From NCBI GenBank assembly GCA_958448555.1, contig CAUDEL010000007.1, positions 19,414 through 83,413 on the forward strand: 64,000 nt of DNA. The letters run 5' to 3'. This document shows, in pieces, positions 25,058-33,083 of this stretch. The number at the start of each line of letters is the position of its first letter. Within the stretch, counting starts at the first letter, position 1. The position numbers were made by a program, and so were the translations under genes. This stretch comes from Limiplasma sp958448555 (GTDB taxonomy: Bacteria; Bacillota; Clostridia; Christensenellales; Aristaeellaceae). Below the pieces are notes generated by a model. It did no database searches, was not told the DNA's origin, and saw nothing but the letters and a program-made list of their open reading frames with translations.

Positions 25058-25957
25058 ATGTCCCTGTGCAACCTCTGTCCCCGCCGGTGCGGCGCGGAGC
25101 GCACCGAAACCAGCGGCAATGGCTTTTGCCGCATGGGCACCCTGCCCGTGGTGGCCCGCGCGGCGGCCCATCTGTGGGAGGAGCCCTGCATCAGCGGCAC
25201 GCGGGGCAGCGGCACGGTGTTTTTCAGCGGCTGCCCGCTTGGCTGCGTATTCTGCCAGAACGAATCCATCAGCCATCACCGGCTCGGCCAGGCCATGGAC
25301 GCCCACGCGCTGAGCGAGCTGTTTGCGCGTGTGGAGGCGCTGGGCGTACACAACCTCAACCTCGTCACGCCCACGCATTTCGCCCCGGTGATTTTCGAGG
25401 CGCTCAGCCTGCGCAGGCCGGGGATTCCCGTGGTGTGGAACAGCAGCGGCTACGAAACGGTGGAGATGGTCCGCCAGGCAGCCGCTCTGGTGGACATCTT
25501 CCTGCCGGACCTCAAGTATTTCAGCGCCGAAACCGCCGCCCGGCTCGCCGGCGCTCCGGATTACTTTCCCGTGGCGATGGCCGCCATCCGCGCCATGTGC
25601 GAGGCCACGGGCGCGCCCGTCTATGATGCCGACGGGCTGATGAAGCGCGGCACGCTGGTGCGCCACCTGATTCTCCCCCTGCGCACGTCCGAGAGCCTGC
25701 GCATCCTGGACGCCATCGCCTCGGATTTGCCGCCGGGCACGCCGGTGAGCCTGATGCGGCAGTACACGCCCATGAACGGCGTGAGCCTTCCCGGCCTGGA
25801 CCGCCGGCTGACCGTGCGCGAATACGCGCGGGTGCGCGACCACATGCTCGCTCTGGGGCTGGAGGGCTACCTGCAAAGCCGCGAATCAGCCGACGCCGCC
25901 TTTACGCCCGACTTCACGGACGAGGAGAGCGTGCGCCTCTTTCCTGCGAAGAATTGA
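25058..25957 (+). CDS. PflX-type radical SAM protein (COG1313-like)
   Basis: 299 residues. An N-terminal cysteine cluster CNLCPRRCG is followed by the radical-SAM cluster GCPLGCVFCQN (C-x3-C-x2-C) near residue 65. LNLVTPTHFAPVIFEAL and DIFLPDLKYF are characteristic of PflX, a homologue of pyruvate formate-lyase activating enzyme with no settled substrate. A glycyl-radical enzyme partner is not present nearby. The ATG at 25058 follows GAAAGGAG; the frame is open upstream through the promoter, which I treat as non-coding. Confidence 0.88.
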   Translation: MSLCNLCPRRCGAERTETSGNGFCRMGTLPVVARAAAHLWEEPCISGTRGSGTVFFSGCPLGCVFCQNESISHHRLGQAMDAHALSELFARVEALGVHNLNLVTPTHFAPVIFEALSLRRPGIPVVWNSSGYETVEMVRQAAALVDIFLPDLKYFSAETAARLAGAPDYFPVAMAAIRAMCEATGAPVYDADGLMKRGTLVRHLILPLRTSESLRILDAIASDLPPGTPVSLMRQYTPMNGVSLPGLDRRLTVREYARVRDHMLALGLEGYLQSRESADAAFTPDFTDEESVRLFPAKN

Positions 25958-25977
25958 AATTTTTCGCAATTTGGGGG

Positions 25978-26005
25978 TTGACATTCAGGCATAATCGAGT
26001 ATAAT
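25978..26005 (+). promoter_or_regulatory. Promoter of tRNA-Lys
   Basis: TTGACA (25978-25983) and TATAAT (26000-26005) with a 16-base spacer, about 55 bases before the tRNA. Confidence 0.85.
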
Positions 26006-26060
26006 AATCTTCGCTGGTTGCGATAGCGCCTTGAAAACGGGGCGTCCGCCCGGCAGAGAT

Positions 26061-26136
26061 GCACCATTAGCTCAGTTGGTAGAGCACCTGACTCTTAATC
26101 AGGGTGTCCAGGGTTCGAGCCCCTGATGGTGTACCA
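26061..26136 (+). tRNA. tRNA-Lys (anticodon CTT), prophage attachment site
   Basis: A full cloverleaf can be drawn: acceptor GCACCAT/ATGGTGT, D arm GCTC...GAGC, anticodon stem CCTGA/TCAGG around loop CTCTTAA (anticodon CTT, lysine), T arm CAGGG/CCCTG with TTCGAGC, and encoded CCA. The prophage has integrated into its 3' half; the gene remains complete because the attL repeat restores the same sequence. Confidence 0.97.
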
Positions 26137-26137
26137 A
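26092..26137 (+). repeat. attL (46-bp direct repeat, tRNA-Lys 3' half)
   Basis: Runs from the anticodon loop to one base past CCA. It is identical over 46 bases to 61137-61182. Integration into the 3' end of a tRNA gene is the usual habit of tyrosine integrases. Confidence 0.97.
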
Positions 26138-26174
26138 TGAAACCCGCAATCCATAAAGGATTGCGGGTTTCATT
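26136..26174. terminator. 17-bp hairpin directly after tRNA-Lys at attL
   Basis: A perfect 17-bp inverted repeat (26136-26152 with 26158-26174, loop ATAAA) starts at the last tRNA base. No T-run follows at once. It probably replaces the native tRNA terminator (now at 61183) and blocks late phage transcripts from the other side. Confidence 0.65.
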
Positions 26175-26229
26175 GCTCCAAAAATATTCCGTTTTTATGT
26201 CCGAAAAAACCGTCTATTGCCAATATAAA

Positions 26230-26247
26230 GTAGTCAAAACGGTAGTC
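26230..26247 (+). repeat. Candidate integrase arm-type site, left
   Basis: The 18-bp sequence GTAGTCAAAACGGTAGTC contains two GTAGTC units 12 bases apart. The same 18 bp occurs at 61055-61072 near the other prophage end in the same orientation. Sites like this are bound by the N-terminal domain of many tyrosine integrases. Confidence 0.65.
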
Positions 26248-26251
26248 GGAT

Positions 26252-26695
26252 TCAGCATGTCATTATTTCGCTCTTTTTTTCTTTTTCCCCCGACGCCATC
26301 TGATCAATATCCAGCTGCTTCCACGCGGCCTTGAGCGCGTCGATCACCTGCTGACTGTCTGTGTAGAAACCACGCTCTGCCATCTTTTCCAGCGCCAGTT
26401 TCCACTTGTCCTCCCCGCAGTACCGCCCCAGCAGCGCTTCCACGGCCTCTACTACAATTTTTGCCGCGTCGGTCAAATCACGCTGCTCAAGCCACGGGCG
26501 TACATACTTTACCCATACGCGCCCCAGCAGCGCCGACGCTGCCGTGCCAATCACCCCGATCACGGCCACCACCAGCGCCGTCCAGTCGATTCCCGGGGCA
26601 GAAGCAGCTACGCCCGCCGCCCCTTCCGCCATGGCCAGCGCCGGAAGCAGCGCCAGCGCCGTCAGCAGGCATGCCCAACAAAGCATTTTCTTCAT
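26252..26695 (-). CDS. Phage holin, LLH family
   Basis: 147 residues: a signal-like N terminus, a second membrane segment around residues 38-58 (WTALVVAVIGVIGTAASALL) and a helical C-terminal domain (AAKIVVEAVEALLGRYCGED, then KWKLALEKMAERG). This matches the LLH-type phage holins found next to endolysins. Holins time lysis by opening the membrane. The start overlaps the preceding gene's stop by 4 bases. It is the last late gene before attL. Confidence 0.8.
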   Translation of the reverse strand: MKKMLCWACLLTALALLPALAMAEGAAGVAASAPGIDWTALVVAVIGVIGTAASALLGRVWVKYVRPWLEQRDLTDAAKIVVEAVEALLGRYCGEDKWKLALEKMAERGFYTDSQQVIDALKAAWKQLDIDQMASGEKEKKSEIMTC

Positions 26696-27117
26696 AGTAT
26701 CTCCTCACTTTCTTCTCTTTGTGGCGGCTTGTCCGCAAGCCGCAAGATTTCTTCTTCGTAGTGTTCCGATAAATGATTTCGCCCGCGGGCCCGATAGGAT
26801 GCGTGCATCTTGCACAGCATTTCCTTCTTTGCTCCGGGACACCACCCGCGCGAGGTGTAGAAGTCCTGCGCCTGGCTAAGCCTTTCATATTGAAGATCCC
26901 CGATATCATCAGACAGGCCGTCCAGCACCGCGGCGATCTTCTCAAGCGATTGACGCAGTTCTGTTCGGAAGGCTTTCTGTTCTTTAAGGGCTTTTTCTTT
27001 TTCCGCCTTTCTGACTTTCAGCCGGCGTTTTATCGGATTAAAAAAAACAAGTCCCAGCAGGGCAAGGATCGCGGATATGGATGCGGCCGCCTCTCCGGCA
27101 TTGTCCAAAAACTGCAT
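26692..27117 (-). CDS. Membrane protein of the lysis module
   Basis: 141 residues: one membrane segment at about residues 14-32 (AILALLGLVFFNP) followed by a basic coiled-coil region and a soluble tail with YTSRGWCPGAKKEMLC. The ATG at 27117 follows GGAGGTGACGACT. Its place between endolysin and holin suggests a second holin-like or lysis-accessory protein; the exact family is not recognised. Confidence 0.65.
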   Translation of the reverse strand: MQFLDNAGEAAASISAILALLGLVFFNPIKRRLKVRKAEKEKALKEQKAFRTELRQSLEKIAAVLDGLSDDIGDLQYERLSQAQDFYTSRGWCPGAKKEMLCKMHASYRARGRNHLSEHYEEEILRLADKPPQREESEEIL

Positions 27118-27140
27118 AGTCGTCACCTCCTTCCCATGGA

Positions 27141-27989
27141 TCAGCCATTAGTTACAGCATCCAGCACCGCATCCAGTGTCCGCTGAATCCCCTCCAGCCG
27201 TTCCAGCATTTCCGTCTCAAACGTCTCGCCCGATGGCTCGTCCTGTCCGCTTTCCGGCGTATTCTCCGCGTCCTCAAACGCCAGAAACTTCGTCATCATA
27301 TAGCCAACCTTCCCGCCAGGCAACCGCACCTGCGCCCACCCCTGCGCGTCCTGCATCACCTCCACCGCTGTGCCCACAGGCACCTTGGCCAGATAGGGCT
27401 TGTCTGTCGATGGGGTAGACCGCAGCTTCACCGGGTTCTCGTCCTCGCTCACGACCACCGCACGCCGCGTCTCCATGGATGTATCGCCTCCCCCCGGGCT
27501 ATCTGTGTCCGCGGCATACGTCACCAACGCGCACGGCCCGGCATACCGCCAGTCGCCCTGACGCGAATCCACCGTCACGCCGTCCACGCCGCCGCCTTTG
27601 GTGCAATGGGTGATGGCCAGCGGTTCCACACCGGTGACTATGCCAACGTGGTAATAGTCCATCACATCGCCGGTATATGCGGCGCCGCCGGCCTGGTACT
27701 TGTCCGGCAGAGCATACCCCGCATCCAGCGGACCTCTCGCTTTGAACACCAGCCAACCCGGCTCAAGGTCCGCTGCGTCGACCTGTCGGAAAAGTCCGTC
27801 CACAGCAAACCGCGCCGCATAGTTACTGCCGTGCGTGCCTGTCCATCTGCCACCGGCGCGACGGATAGCACCTATGATAAGTCCGATGCAGTCACAGGTC
27901 CCGTCTGATCCGTCCCCGCCCTCGCGATAGGTCGGGGCTTCCGATTTGATCTTCGCCACCCCGCGCAGAAAAGCCTCAAGTGTCACCAT
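27141..27989 (-). CDS. Endolysin: NlpC/P60 domain plus SH3 domain
   Basis: 282 residues. The N-terminal NlpC/P60-type peptidase has GTCDCIGLIIGAIRRAGG (catalytic cysteine) near residue 32 and YYHVGIVTG (histidine) near residue 112. A bacterial SH3 domain follows at about residues 180-240 (PVKLRSTPSTDKPYLAKVPV) for wall binding. The ATG at 27989 is supported by GGGAGG; the frame extends upstream only as a shadow. It degrades peptidoglycan at lysis. It overlaps the upstream gene by 14 bases. Confidence 0.85.
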   Translation of the reverse strand: MVTLEAFLRGVAKIKSEAPTYREGGDGSDGTCDCIGLIIGAIRRAGGRWTGTHGSNYAARFAVDGLFRQVDAADLEPGWLVFKARGPLDAGYALPDKYQAGGAAYTGDVMDYYHVGIVTGVEPLAITHCTKGGGVDGVTVDSRQGDWRYAGPCALVTYAADTDSPGGGDTSMETRRAVVVSEDENPVKLRSTPSTDKPYLAKVPVGTAVEVMQDAQGWAQVRLPGGKVGYMMTKFLAFEDAENTPESGQDEPSGETFETEMLERLEGIQRTLDAVLDAVTNG

Positions 27990-28470
27990 CGCCTTCGACC
28001 TCCCAGCCGTAGACACCGGGCTCCCACACGTTGCTGTCCACGGTGGAAACATAGTGTTTTTCGTTGTGGCTCACCTTGTCGCCGGTGTTGTAGGCGTCAT
28101 GCGCGCCGATGGGCTGGCTCCATGCGGGCCATTCCTCGGTGGGGTCGCCCGCAACGGCCCACAGGGATGCGGACACGTCGGGCGTCCAGTCGGCCTGCGA
28201 CGTGTGCGCCTGCACGCACTTGTACAGCTTGACGTCCTCGCCCTGCCCGTAGGTGCGCAGGTTGCCCACCGTGTAGGCTACTTCCGGCTGCCAAGGTGCG
28301 AAAACATCCATGTGTTCGCTGGCGGTGATTTCATCCACCGTGCCGCTCTCGGCCATGACCACAAAGGCGATGGCCGACGTGGCTTGCAATCCGGGCAGGG
28401 CGGCGTTCTGCTGCTCCGCGCGGGCCTCGGCTCTGGCCAGCCGGAGTTCATTGCTGATTTTGATTCCCAT
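27976..28470 (-). CDS. Tail protein with carbohydrate-binding modules
   Basis: 164 residues. Two tryptophan-rich modules resemble the chitin-binding (CBM5/12-like) fold: one from FAPWQPEVAYTVGNLRTYG to QADWTPDVSASLW, and a shorter one from AYNTGDKVSHNEKHYVS to the end. Such modules sit on tail fibres or lysis proteins and bind cell-surface sugars. GGAGGATAAAAAC precedes the ATG at 28470. It lies between the receptor-binding protein and the endolysin. Confidence 0.7.
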   Translation of the reverse strand: MGIKISNELRLARAEARAEQQNAALPGLQATSAIAFVVMAESGTVDEITASEHMDVFAPWQPEVAYTVGNLRTYGQGEDVKLYKCVQAHTSQADWTPDVSASLWAVAGDPTEEWPAWSQPIGAHDAYNTGDKVSHNEKHYVSTVDSNVWEPGVYGWEVEGDGDT

Positions 28471-28487
28471 GTTTTTATCCTCCAGAA

Positions 28488-29639
28488 TTAATAGATAACG
28501 CAAGCCGCCGCCACCGCGATGCCGTTGTACGCGAGGCCGTTGTTCAACGCTCCCGACGGCGTGACGTTGCGCACGAGGTTGCTGATCCCCGGGTAAGGCG
28601 AGCGGAGCCACCAGTCACGGGCGGTAGTTGGCGCTGCAATGTCATACTTAATGCGGTCGGTGTCCGTCGCGCCGTTGAAAAACTCCATCACGCTGCCCTC
28701 GGCCACTGTGTCGTTATTGCCAAGGCCCACCTCGGCCATGCTGGGCAGGAAAAATCTGTCGCGTGTGGTATAACTGCCCCCCGTGGTGCCGTCGGCCTCA
28801 AACACGGTGTTTCGCGCGGTCGTCAGGTCTACAAGGCCCAAAGCGTTGACAAAATCATTGTCAAAGCCCGCAAGAAAGCCCGGCTGATTGGCATAGCTCG
28901 GCGGCCTGTCGAATATGGTCTGCGGGTGCCACCACTCGTTCGCAGGTGCCGCGCTGTTGAGCCATTGGCGCACGGCACTTTCTTTCCAGTTGTTGCTGCC
29001 GTAGCGGATGCGGTGGCTGTGGTTCATGTTGGCGCTCGTGCCGTCAGCCGTGCCCAAGTTAGTACCGCCGCTTCCCTCGGCCACAGAAACGCTTTCAATG
29101 GGAGTCGTGCTCTCGCGGCTGGCGTAGCTGCTAATCTTGGTGGTCGTCGCCTGCGTGTTCTGCGCCCAAGGGAACATAAGCACGCCGCCAGCGGGCACGG
29201 GTTGACTGAGGACAAATTGAAGCGTTTTCCCGCCGCCATAGGTGGTATCATAGTCGGCCAGAAGGGTGAAATGATAGGTTCCGGCTGCCAGCGCCGTGGC
29301 GCAATAGTACAGCGCCTCCGTGTTGTCCACCATGCGCCCGTTAATGCAGGCGTGCATCATCAGCGTCATGGTCGGGGCGTCTGCGCTGCCCGGGGCTTTG
29401 TGATGATTGTGGGCCGTCACATCGAAAATAACCTCGCCCAGCGTTGCGTGGGTTGCGACAAGTTGCGACCCTACGGGAAAAGCCTGTTGCCCGAATCCCT
29501 GCGCCACGATTTGCTTTACATCTTGGAACGATTCGACGGGCGCCGCCGCACCGGCCTGAGCAACCGCAATGATGTGAAGGGAGCTGGCGATGTCTCGCAT
29601 TGTGCTTTCTCTTGGAATGTTGATCGTTTCTCCGGCCAT
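28488..29639 (-). CDS. Receptor-binding tail protein with C-type-lectin-like (DUF6273-like) end
   Basis: 383 residues. The first third is a small beta-rich assembly region. From about residue 215 the pattern NNWKESAVRQWLNSAA, DRFFLPSMAEVG and RDWWLRSPYPG, ending in AVAAACVIY, is that of DUF6273/formylglycine-enzyme-like lectin folds used as phage receptor-binding tips. Several asparagines near the end use AAC codons, as in diversified tip domains, but no reverse transcriptase or template repeat was found in this window. Confidence 0.65.
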   Translation of the reverse strand: MAGETINIPRESTMRDIASSLHIIAVAQAGAAAPVESFQDVKQIVAQGFGQQAFPVGSQLVATHATLGEVIFDVTAHNHHKAPGSADAPTMTLMMHACINGRMVDNTEALYYCATALAAGTYHFTLLADYDTTYGGGKTLQFVLSQPVPAGGVLMFPWAQNTQATTTKISSYASRESTTPIESVSVAEGSGGTNLGTADGTSANMNHSHRIRYGSNNWKESAVRQWLNSAAPANEWWHPQTIFDRPPSYANQPGFLAGFDNDFVNALGLVDLTTARNTVFEADGTTGGSYTTRDRFFLPSMAEVGLGNNDTVAEGSVMEFFNGATDTDRIKYDIAAPTTARDWWLRSPYPGISNLVRNVTPSGALNNGLAYNGIAVAAACVIY

Positions 29640-29653
29640 CTCTTTTTCCTCCT

Positions 29654-30760
29654 TTATCCCTGTGAAGATTCGTATGTGACGTCAAGCCCTCCGTCGTCTG
29701 CGTTGAGCGTGAGTGAAAATCCGCCCAGCGTTTGCTGCACAGACTGCGAATTGGCGCCCCCCATCGGAATGTTTTGCCCCGTCAAAAATACGTTCCCGTT
29801 TGCGTCTGGGGAAACGCTGTTTACAAAGTTGACAGACCCGGATCCCGACGCGCCGCGCCAGTTGGTGGCGTAGGCCCACAGCGCGGTTGATGCGTCGCCG
29901 CCCTGCGTGCAGGTATACACGTTGCCGATATTGGCATTGTCGGTTCCCGTGTACAGGTACAAATCGCCCGCCAGAGCGGACGCAATGCCCGTGGCATATG
30001 CCGTGGGCGTGGTGCTGGTGCCTGTGATCGCGCTGCCCTGATACGCAGTGATACCGCGCACGCCCTGAACACCCTGAATGCCCTGAGGTACGCCTAATTC
30101 AATTTTCCACGCTCCGTCCACCAGTTTTGCCTCACCCTTCGCCGGCTGGTCTGGCGCAAGCGTGGTGGCAGAAGCTGTTAGCCCATTCAGGGCTGATGCC
30201 GCTGCATTGGCGTTCGACGCCGCCGTGTTCGCTGCACCCGCCGCGGTATTGGCGGAGCCTGCCGCTGTGTTGGCGTTCTGCGCGGCGACGTTCGCTCCGG
30301 AAGTCGCATTTTCTGCCTGCTGCAGGGCGTCCTCAAGCTCTTTCATGATCCGCTCAAGGTCATCATAGCTCGGTATGGTCCCGCTTGGGTCGATGATCGG
30401 GCCCTCTCCGTCGCTCTCCACATATCCGGCCAGCCGCAGTACCGTCCGCTTCTCTTCCGGCCCCGTTAGCTTCATCACCGCGGCGTACGGCCCCGGCACA
30501 CTGTAGCACTCCGCCTGCAGCGTCACCTTTGCCACGTTCCCGGCCACGGTTCCAGGGCACCGCACCTTCACCCCGTCTTTCCGCCCCAGGTACAGCACCG
30601 CACTGTACCCATCAAGATTCAGCGGAGCATCACCGTCCACCATCGTCAGCTCGATCACGTTCGCCCGGTCGTCCCCCTGCATCATCAGGGTCACGGGCAT
30701 GTGCGTCACAAGTGGCGCGTTCACGTCCGTCCTGAATGCCAGCGTCATCGCCACACTCAT
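29654..30760 (-). CDS. BppU-like baseplate upper protein
   Basis: 368 residues. The N-terminal about 120 residues resemble the immunoglobulin-like BppU domain (NVIELTMVDGDAPLNLDGYS, then AVLYLGRKDG). An alanine/asparagine-rich helical stretch (about residues 145-195) follows, then a short collagen-like piece (GVPQGIQGVQGVRG) and a beta-rich C terminus. BppU proteins join receptor-binding proteins to the tail tip. GGAGGCGG precedes the ATG. Confidence 0.8.
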   Translation of the reverse strand: MSVAMTLAFRTDVNAPLVTHMPVTLMMQGDDRANVIELTMVDGDAPLNLDGYSAVLYLGRKDGVKVRCPGTVAGNVAKVTLQAECYSVPGPYAAVMKLTGPEEKRTVLRLAGYVESDGEGPIIDPSGTIPSYDDLERIMKELEDALQQAENATSGANVAAQNANTAAGSANTAAGAANTAASNANAAASALNGLTASATTLAPDQPAKGEAKLVDGAWKIELGVPQGIQGVQGVRGITAYQGSAITGTSTTPTAYATGIASALAGDLYLYTGTDNANIGNVYTCTQGGDASTALWAYATNWRGASGSGSVNFVNSVSPDANGNVFLTGQNIPMGGANSQSVQQTLGGFSLTLNADDGGLDVTYESSQG

Positions 30761-31029
30761 CTTTCGACCGCCTCCATCTCCAGCGTAATCAGCACCGTTC
30801 CGTTATCCATCCTCGCCGCCGACATCAGCCGCATCGGCCCCTGATATTCCCTGTCAGGCTGCCCGGCAGGTCCGCTGGTTTTGGCCCAATCAATCCCGTC
30901 AAGTTCGGTGATCAGATCTACCAGCGGCTTTTTTTCTTCCATTTGCACGATCATTTCCCGGCTATGGGTCAACCTCAGTCCGGCCCAGAAAACTTCATAC
31001 TCAAGGTTTTTGCTGGTCGTCAGCTTCAT
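30757..31029 (-). CDS. Small phage tail-region protein
   Basis: 90 residues from the ATG at 31029, chosen because GGAGG lies upstream. It starts MKLTTSKNLEYEVFWAGLRL and has a beta-rich C terminus. It overlaps the BppU-like gene by 4 bases. No family is recognised; its position implies a baseplate or tail-tip accessory role. Confidence 0.6.
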   Translation of the reverse strand: MKLTTSKNLEYEVFWAGLRLTHSREMIVQMEEKKPLVDLITELDGIDWAKTSGPAGQPDREYQGPMRLMSAARMDNGTVLITLEMEAVER

Positions 31030-31177
31030 TCTGCGCCGCCTCCTGTTTCGCTTTTTCAATCAGGTCATCCAGCGTATTAAACACGGCGGCCATGGAATTA
31101 ATATCATCCTGACCGCACACCCGAACAGTGGAGAGTTTGTCCTTAATGGCTTTCAGCCATAGGTGCATGTCTTTCAT
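31001..31177 (-). CDS. Short helical phage protein
   Basis: 58 residues, mainly charged helices (MKDMHLWLKAIKDKLSTVR, then LDDLIEKAKQEAAQNEADD). The ATG at 31177 has GGAGGGG upstream. It overlaps the next gene by 29 bases in a different frame. Function unknown. Confidence 0.55.
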   Translation of the reverse strand: MKDMHLWLKAIKDKLSTVRVCGQDDINSMAAVFNTLDDLIEKAKQEAAQNEADDQQKP

Positions 31178-31193
31178 TGTGCGCCCCTCCGTT

Positions 31194-33083
31194 TTAATAT
31201 GATAGATATCGGTAGTTGTCGCTTGAATAACTACCGTTCTGTGCGAACCCGACAACAACATAGGCGTCATCATCGATGAGCCGGCTTATCCGCTGTGAAG
31301 ATAGCGTCGGGAATCGAACGCCGGTAACGAACTTGTTTTCACTTAGCCCGATAGTCCATCCCTGGTACTGAAATGTACTTTGGGCGTATAGTACTTTAGT
31401 GGAAATCATGTCGGAAAAGCTTTTTTCTATCGCTCCTATCTCGCTGGAAAGCTGTGTCGCCGTCACATACCCCTCAAGGTTGATCTTGGCAGCTTGAATT
31501 TTCACTTCTTCCGGCGTCAGGTTGATGGCCGATATCACACCGTCCCGATTGACTTTCAGCTCAATCTTCGCCTCCGCGCCGCTTATCCGCACCTCCGCGC
31601 TTGATACCCGCGTGCCCAGCGCGCCAACGGTCGTCTGGTTGGCTTTCAGCTCAATCTTCGCCTCTGCGCCGCTTATACGCACCTCCGCGCTCGATACCCG
31701 CGTGCCCAGCGCGTCAACGGTCGTCTGGTTGGCTTTCAGTGCGATCTCGGCCTTCGCCCCGTTGATGTCCACCTCTGCCTGGGATAGCCTTTCCCCCTGG
31801 CTGGTAAGCACCTTTTCCTGTGTCTTTAAGGCAATTTCCGCATCCGCCATGCGGATTTCGGTTTCCTGGATTTTCGTGCCGTTTTCGTTGATCTTAATCG
31901 TGTGGAGCCGGATGATCTCCTGATTCTCCACGATGAACTGCTTGTTCTCGCTGATCCCGGCCCCATGCCCGCCCACGCGGTTGCTCAGCTGCTCCATGCT
32001 GGCGCTGGCCCTCGCCATCTCCCGCGCAAGGCTCGGCTCGTCGTGGTCCTCGTCTCCCGTTTTCAGCTTCGTAAGCCAGGGGTGCACATAGTCCCGCTCG
32101 ATGCCCGTCACCGTGCTTTCCAGCGCCGTGCCGTCCCGCCGCACAATGGCCACCGTGTCCCATAGCCGCACCTGCTGATGCTCATACCCCAGCACGAACT
32201 CCATGTCCTGCACCGTGGCCGTCGCAGTCAAAAGTGGATGGCACACCTTCTGCAGCTGCTCCCACGTTTCCCGCAGCAGCTTGGCAGGATCGTCCTGGTA
32301 CTGGTTGGTGTATACGTCCTCCACGCGTCCGTAGATGGCCATGGCCTCCGCGTCGCCAATCCAGTCCTGCCCGGCGGGCTTGTCTGCCGGGTCTCCTCCG
32401 GCCTTGCTCCATACCACATCCGCAAACGTCAGCTTCTGCGGGTTGTCGCCCGTGGAAACGCTGTTCCCAAGGCCGTACAGCACCGTCACAGGCCGCCCGC
32501 TGCGCGTCAGGTATGCGCTTTCCGCATCCACCGCCGTGTCGAAGAATCGCCCACGGAACACGCTTTCCTTTGCCAGCACGTCCAGCGCCATGCCCGTGAT
32601 GGCGTTGTCCGAAATCCCATACCTAACCACCAGCCGCGCGTCATAGATCGCCCGCGTGTCCTGCAGCGCTTTCCACGCGCTTTGGTAGTAGATGTCGATA
32701 TCCCCGGTCCGTCCCGTGGCCGTCACCGTGCCAAGCGCGCAGCCCGTGCCGCTCAGGATGGCGTCGAACGCCTCCGCCGCTCCGGCGTCCTCCAGCTTCA
32801 CGCTTTTCACGACCACGCCCGTCAGGTCCCACACGGCCGCGTCCGTCGCGTCGATCGCCGTCACGCCGCTGCGCTCGTCATCCTCCGCCTCATCGATGCC
32901 AAACAGGCGAAAGGCTCCGTCCACGCATGTGAACCCCAGATATTCTCCCGGCTGCGCCCCGGCCGAAAGGGGAATCTGCGCCGTCAGCCGCCACTGTGCC
33001 TCATCGTGCACCAGCTCGTACACGTCCGGTAGCACCTGACGCACCCGCCTGTGCGTGTCAAACAGATATACGTCTACGCCCAC
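31194..33083 (-). CDS. Phage tail-tip protein (Gp37/Tal-like) with coiled-coil repeats
   Basis: About 629 residues. The N-terminal half resembles siphovirus tail-associated proteins of the Gp37/minor structural group (VYLFDTHRRVRQVLPDVYEL, GVTAIDATDAAVWDLTGVVV, YGLGNSVSTGDNPQKLTFAD). The C-terminal half is a coiled coil with two 30-residue repeats. No muralytic domain is visible. A GTG at 33083 (overlapping the Dit stop by 10 bases) or 33093-33095 is the likely start; the frame upstream is a shadow of Dit. It directly follows Dit, as tail-tip proteins usually do. Confidence 0.7.
   Translation of the reverse strand: MGVDVYLFDTHRRVRQVLPDVYELVHDEAQWRLTAQIPLSAGAQPGEYLGFTCVDGAFRLFGIDEAEDDERSGVTAIDATDAAVWDLTGVVVKSVKLEDAGAAEAFDAILSGTGCALGTVTATGRTGDIDIYYQSAWKALQDTRAIYDARLVVRYGISDNAITGMALDVLAKESVFRGRFFDTAVDAESAYLTRSGRPVTVLYGLGNSVSTGDNPQKLTFADVVWSKAGGDPADKPAGQDWIGDAEAMAIYGRVEDVYTNQYQDDPAKLLRETWEQLQKVCHPLLTATATVQDMEFVLGYEHQQVRLWDTVAIVRRDGTALESTVTGIERDYVHPWLTKLKTGDEDHDEPSLAREMARASASMEQLSNRVGGHGAGISENKQFIVENQEIIRLHTIKINENGTKIQETEIRMADAEIALKTQEKVLTSQGERLSQAEVDINGAKAEIALKANQTTVDALGTRVSSAEVRISGAEAKIELKANQTTVGALGTRVSSAEVRISGAEAKIELKVNRDGVISAINLTPEEVKIQAAKINLEGYVTATQLSSEIGAIEKSFSDMISTKVLYAQSTFQYQGWTIGLSENKFVTGVRFPTLSSQRISRLIDDDAYVVVGFAQNGSYSSDNYRYLSY
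31554..31733 (-). repeat. Two tandem 90-bp repeats in the tail-tip gene
   Basis: Two adjacent 90-bp units (31554-31643 and 31644-31733) encode the same 30-residue coiled-coil segment with few differences; a diverged third unit begins at 31734. Confidence 0.85.
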
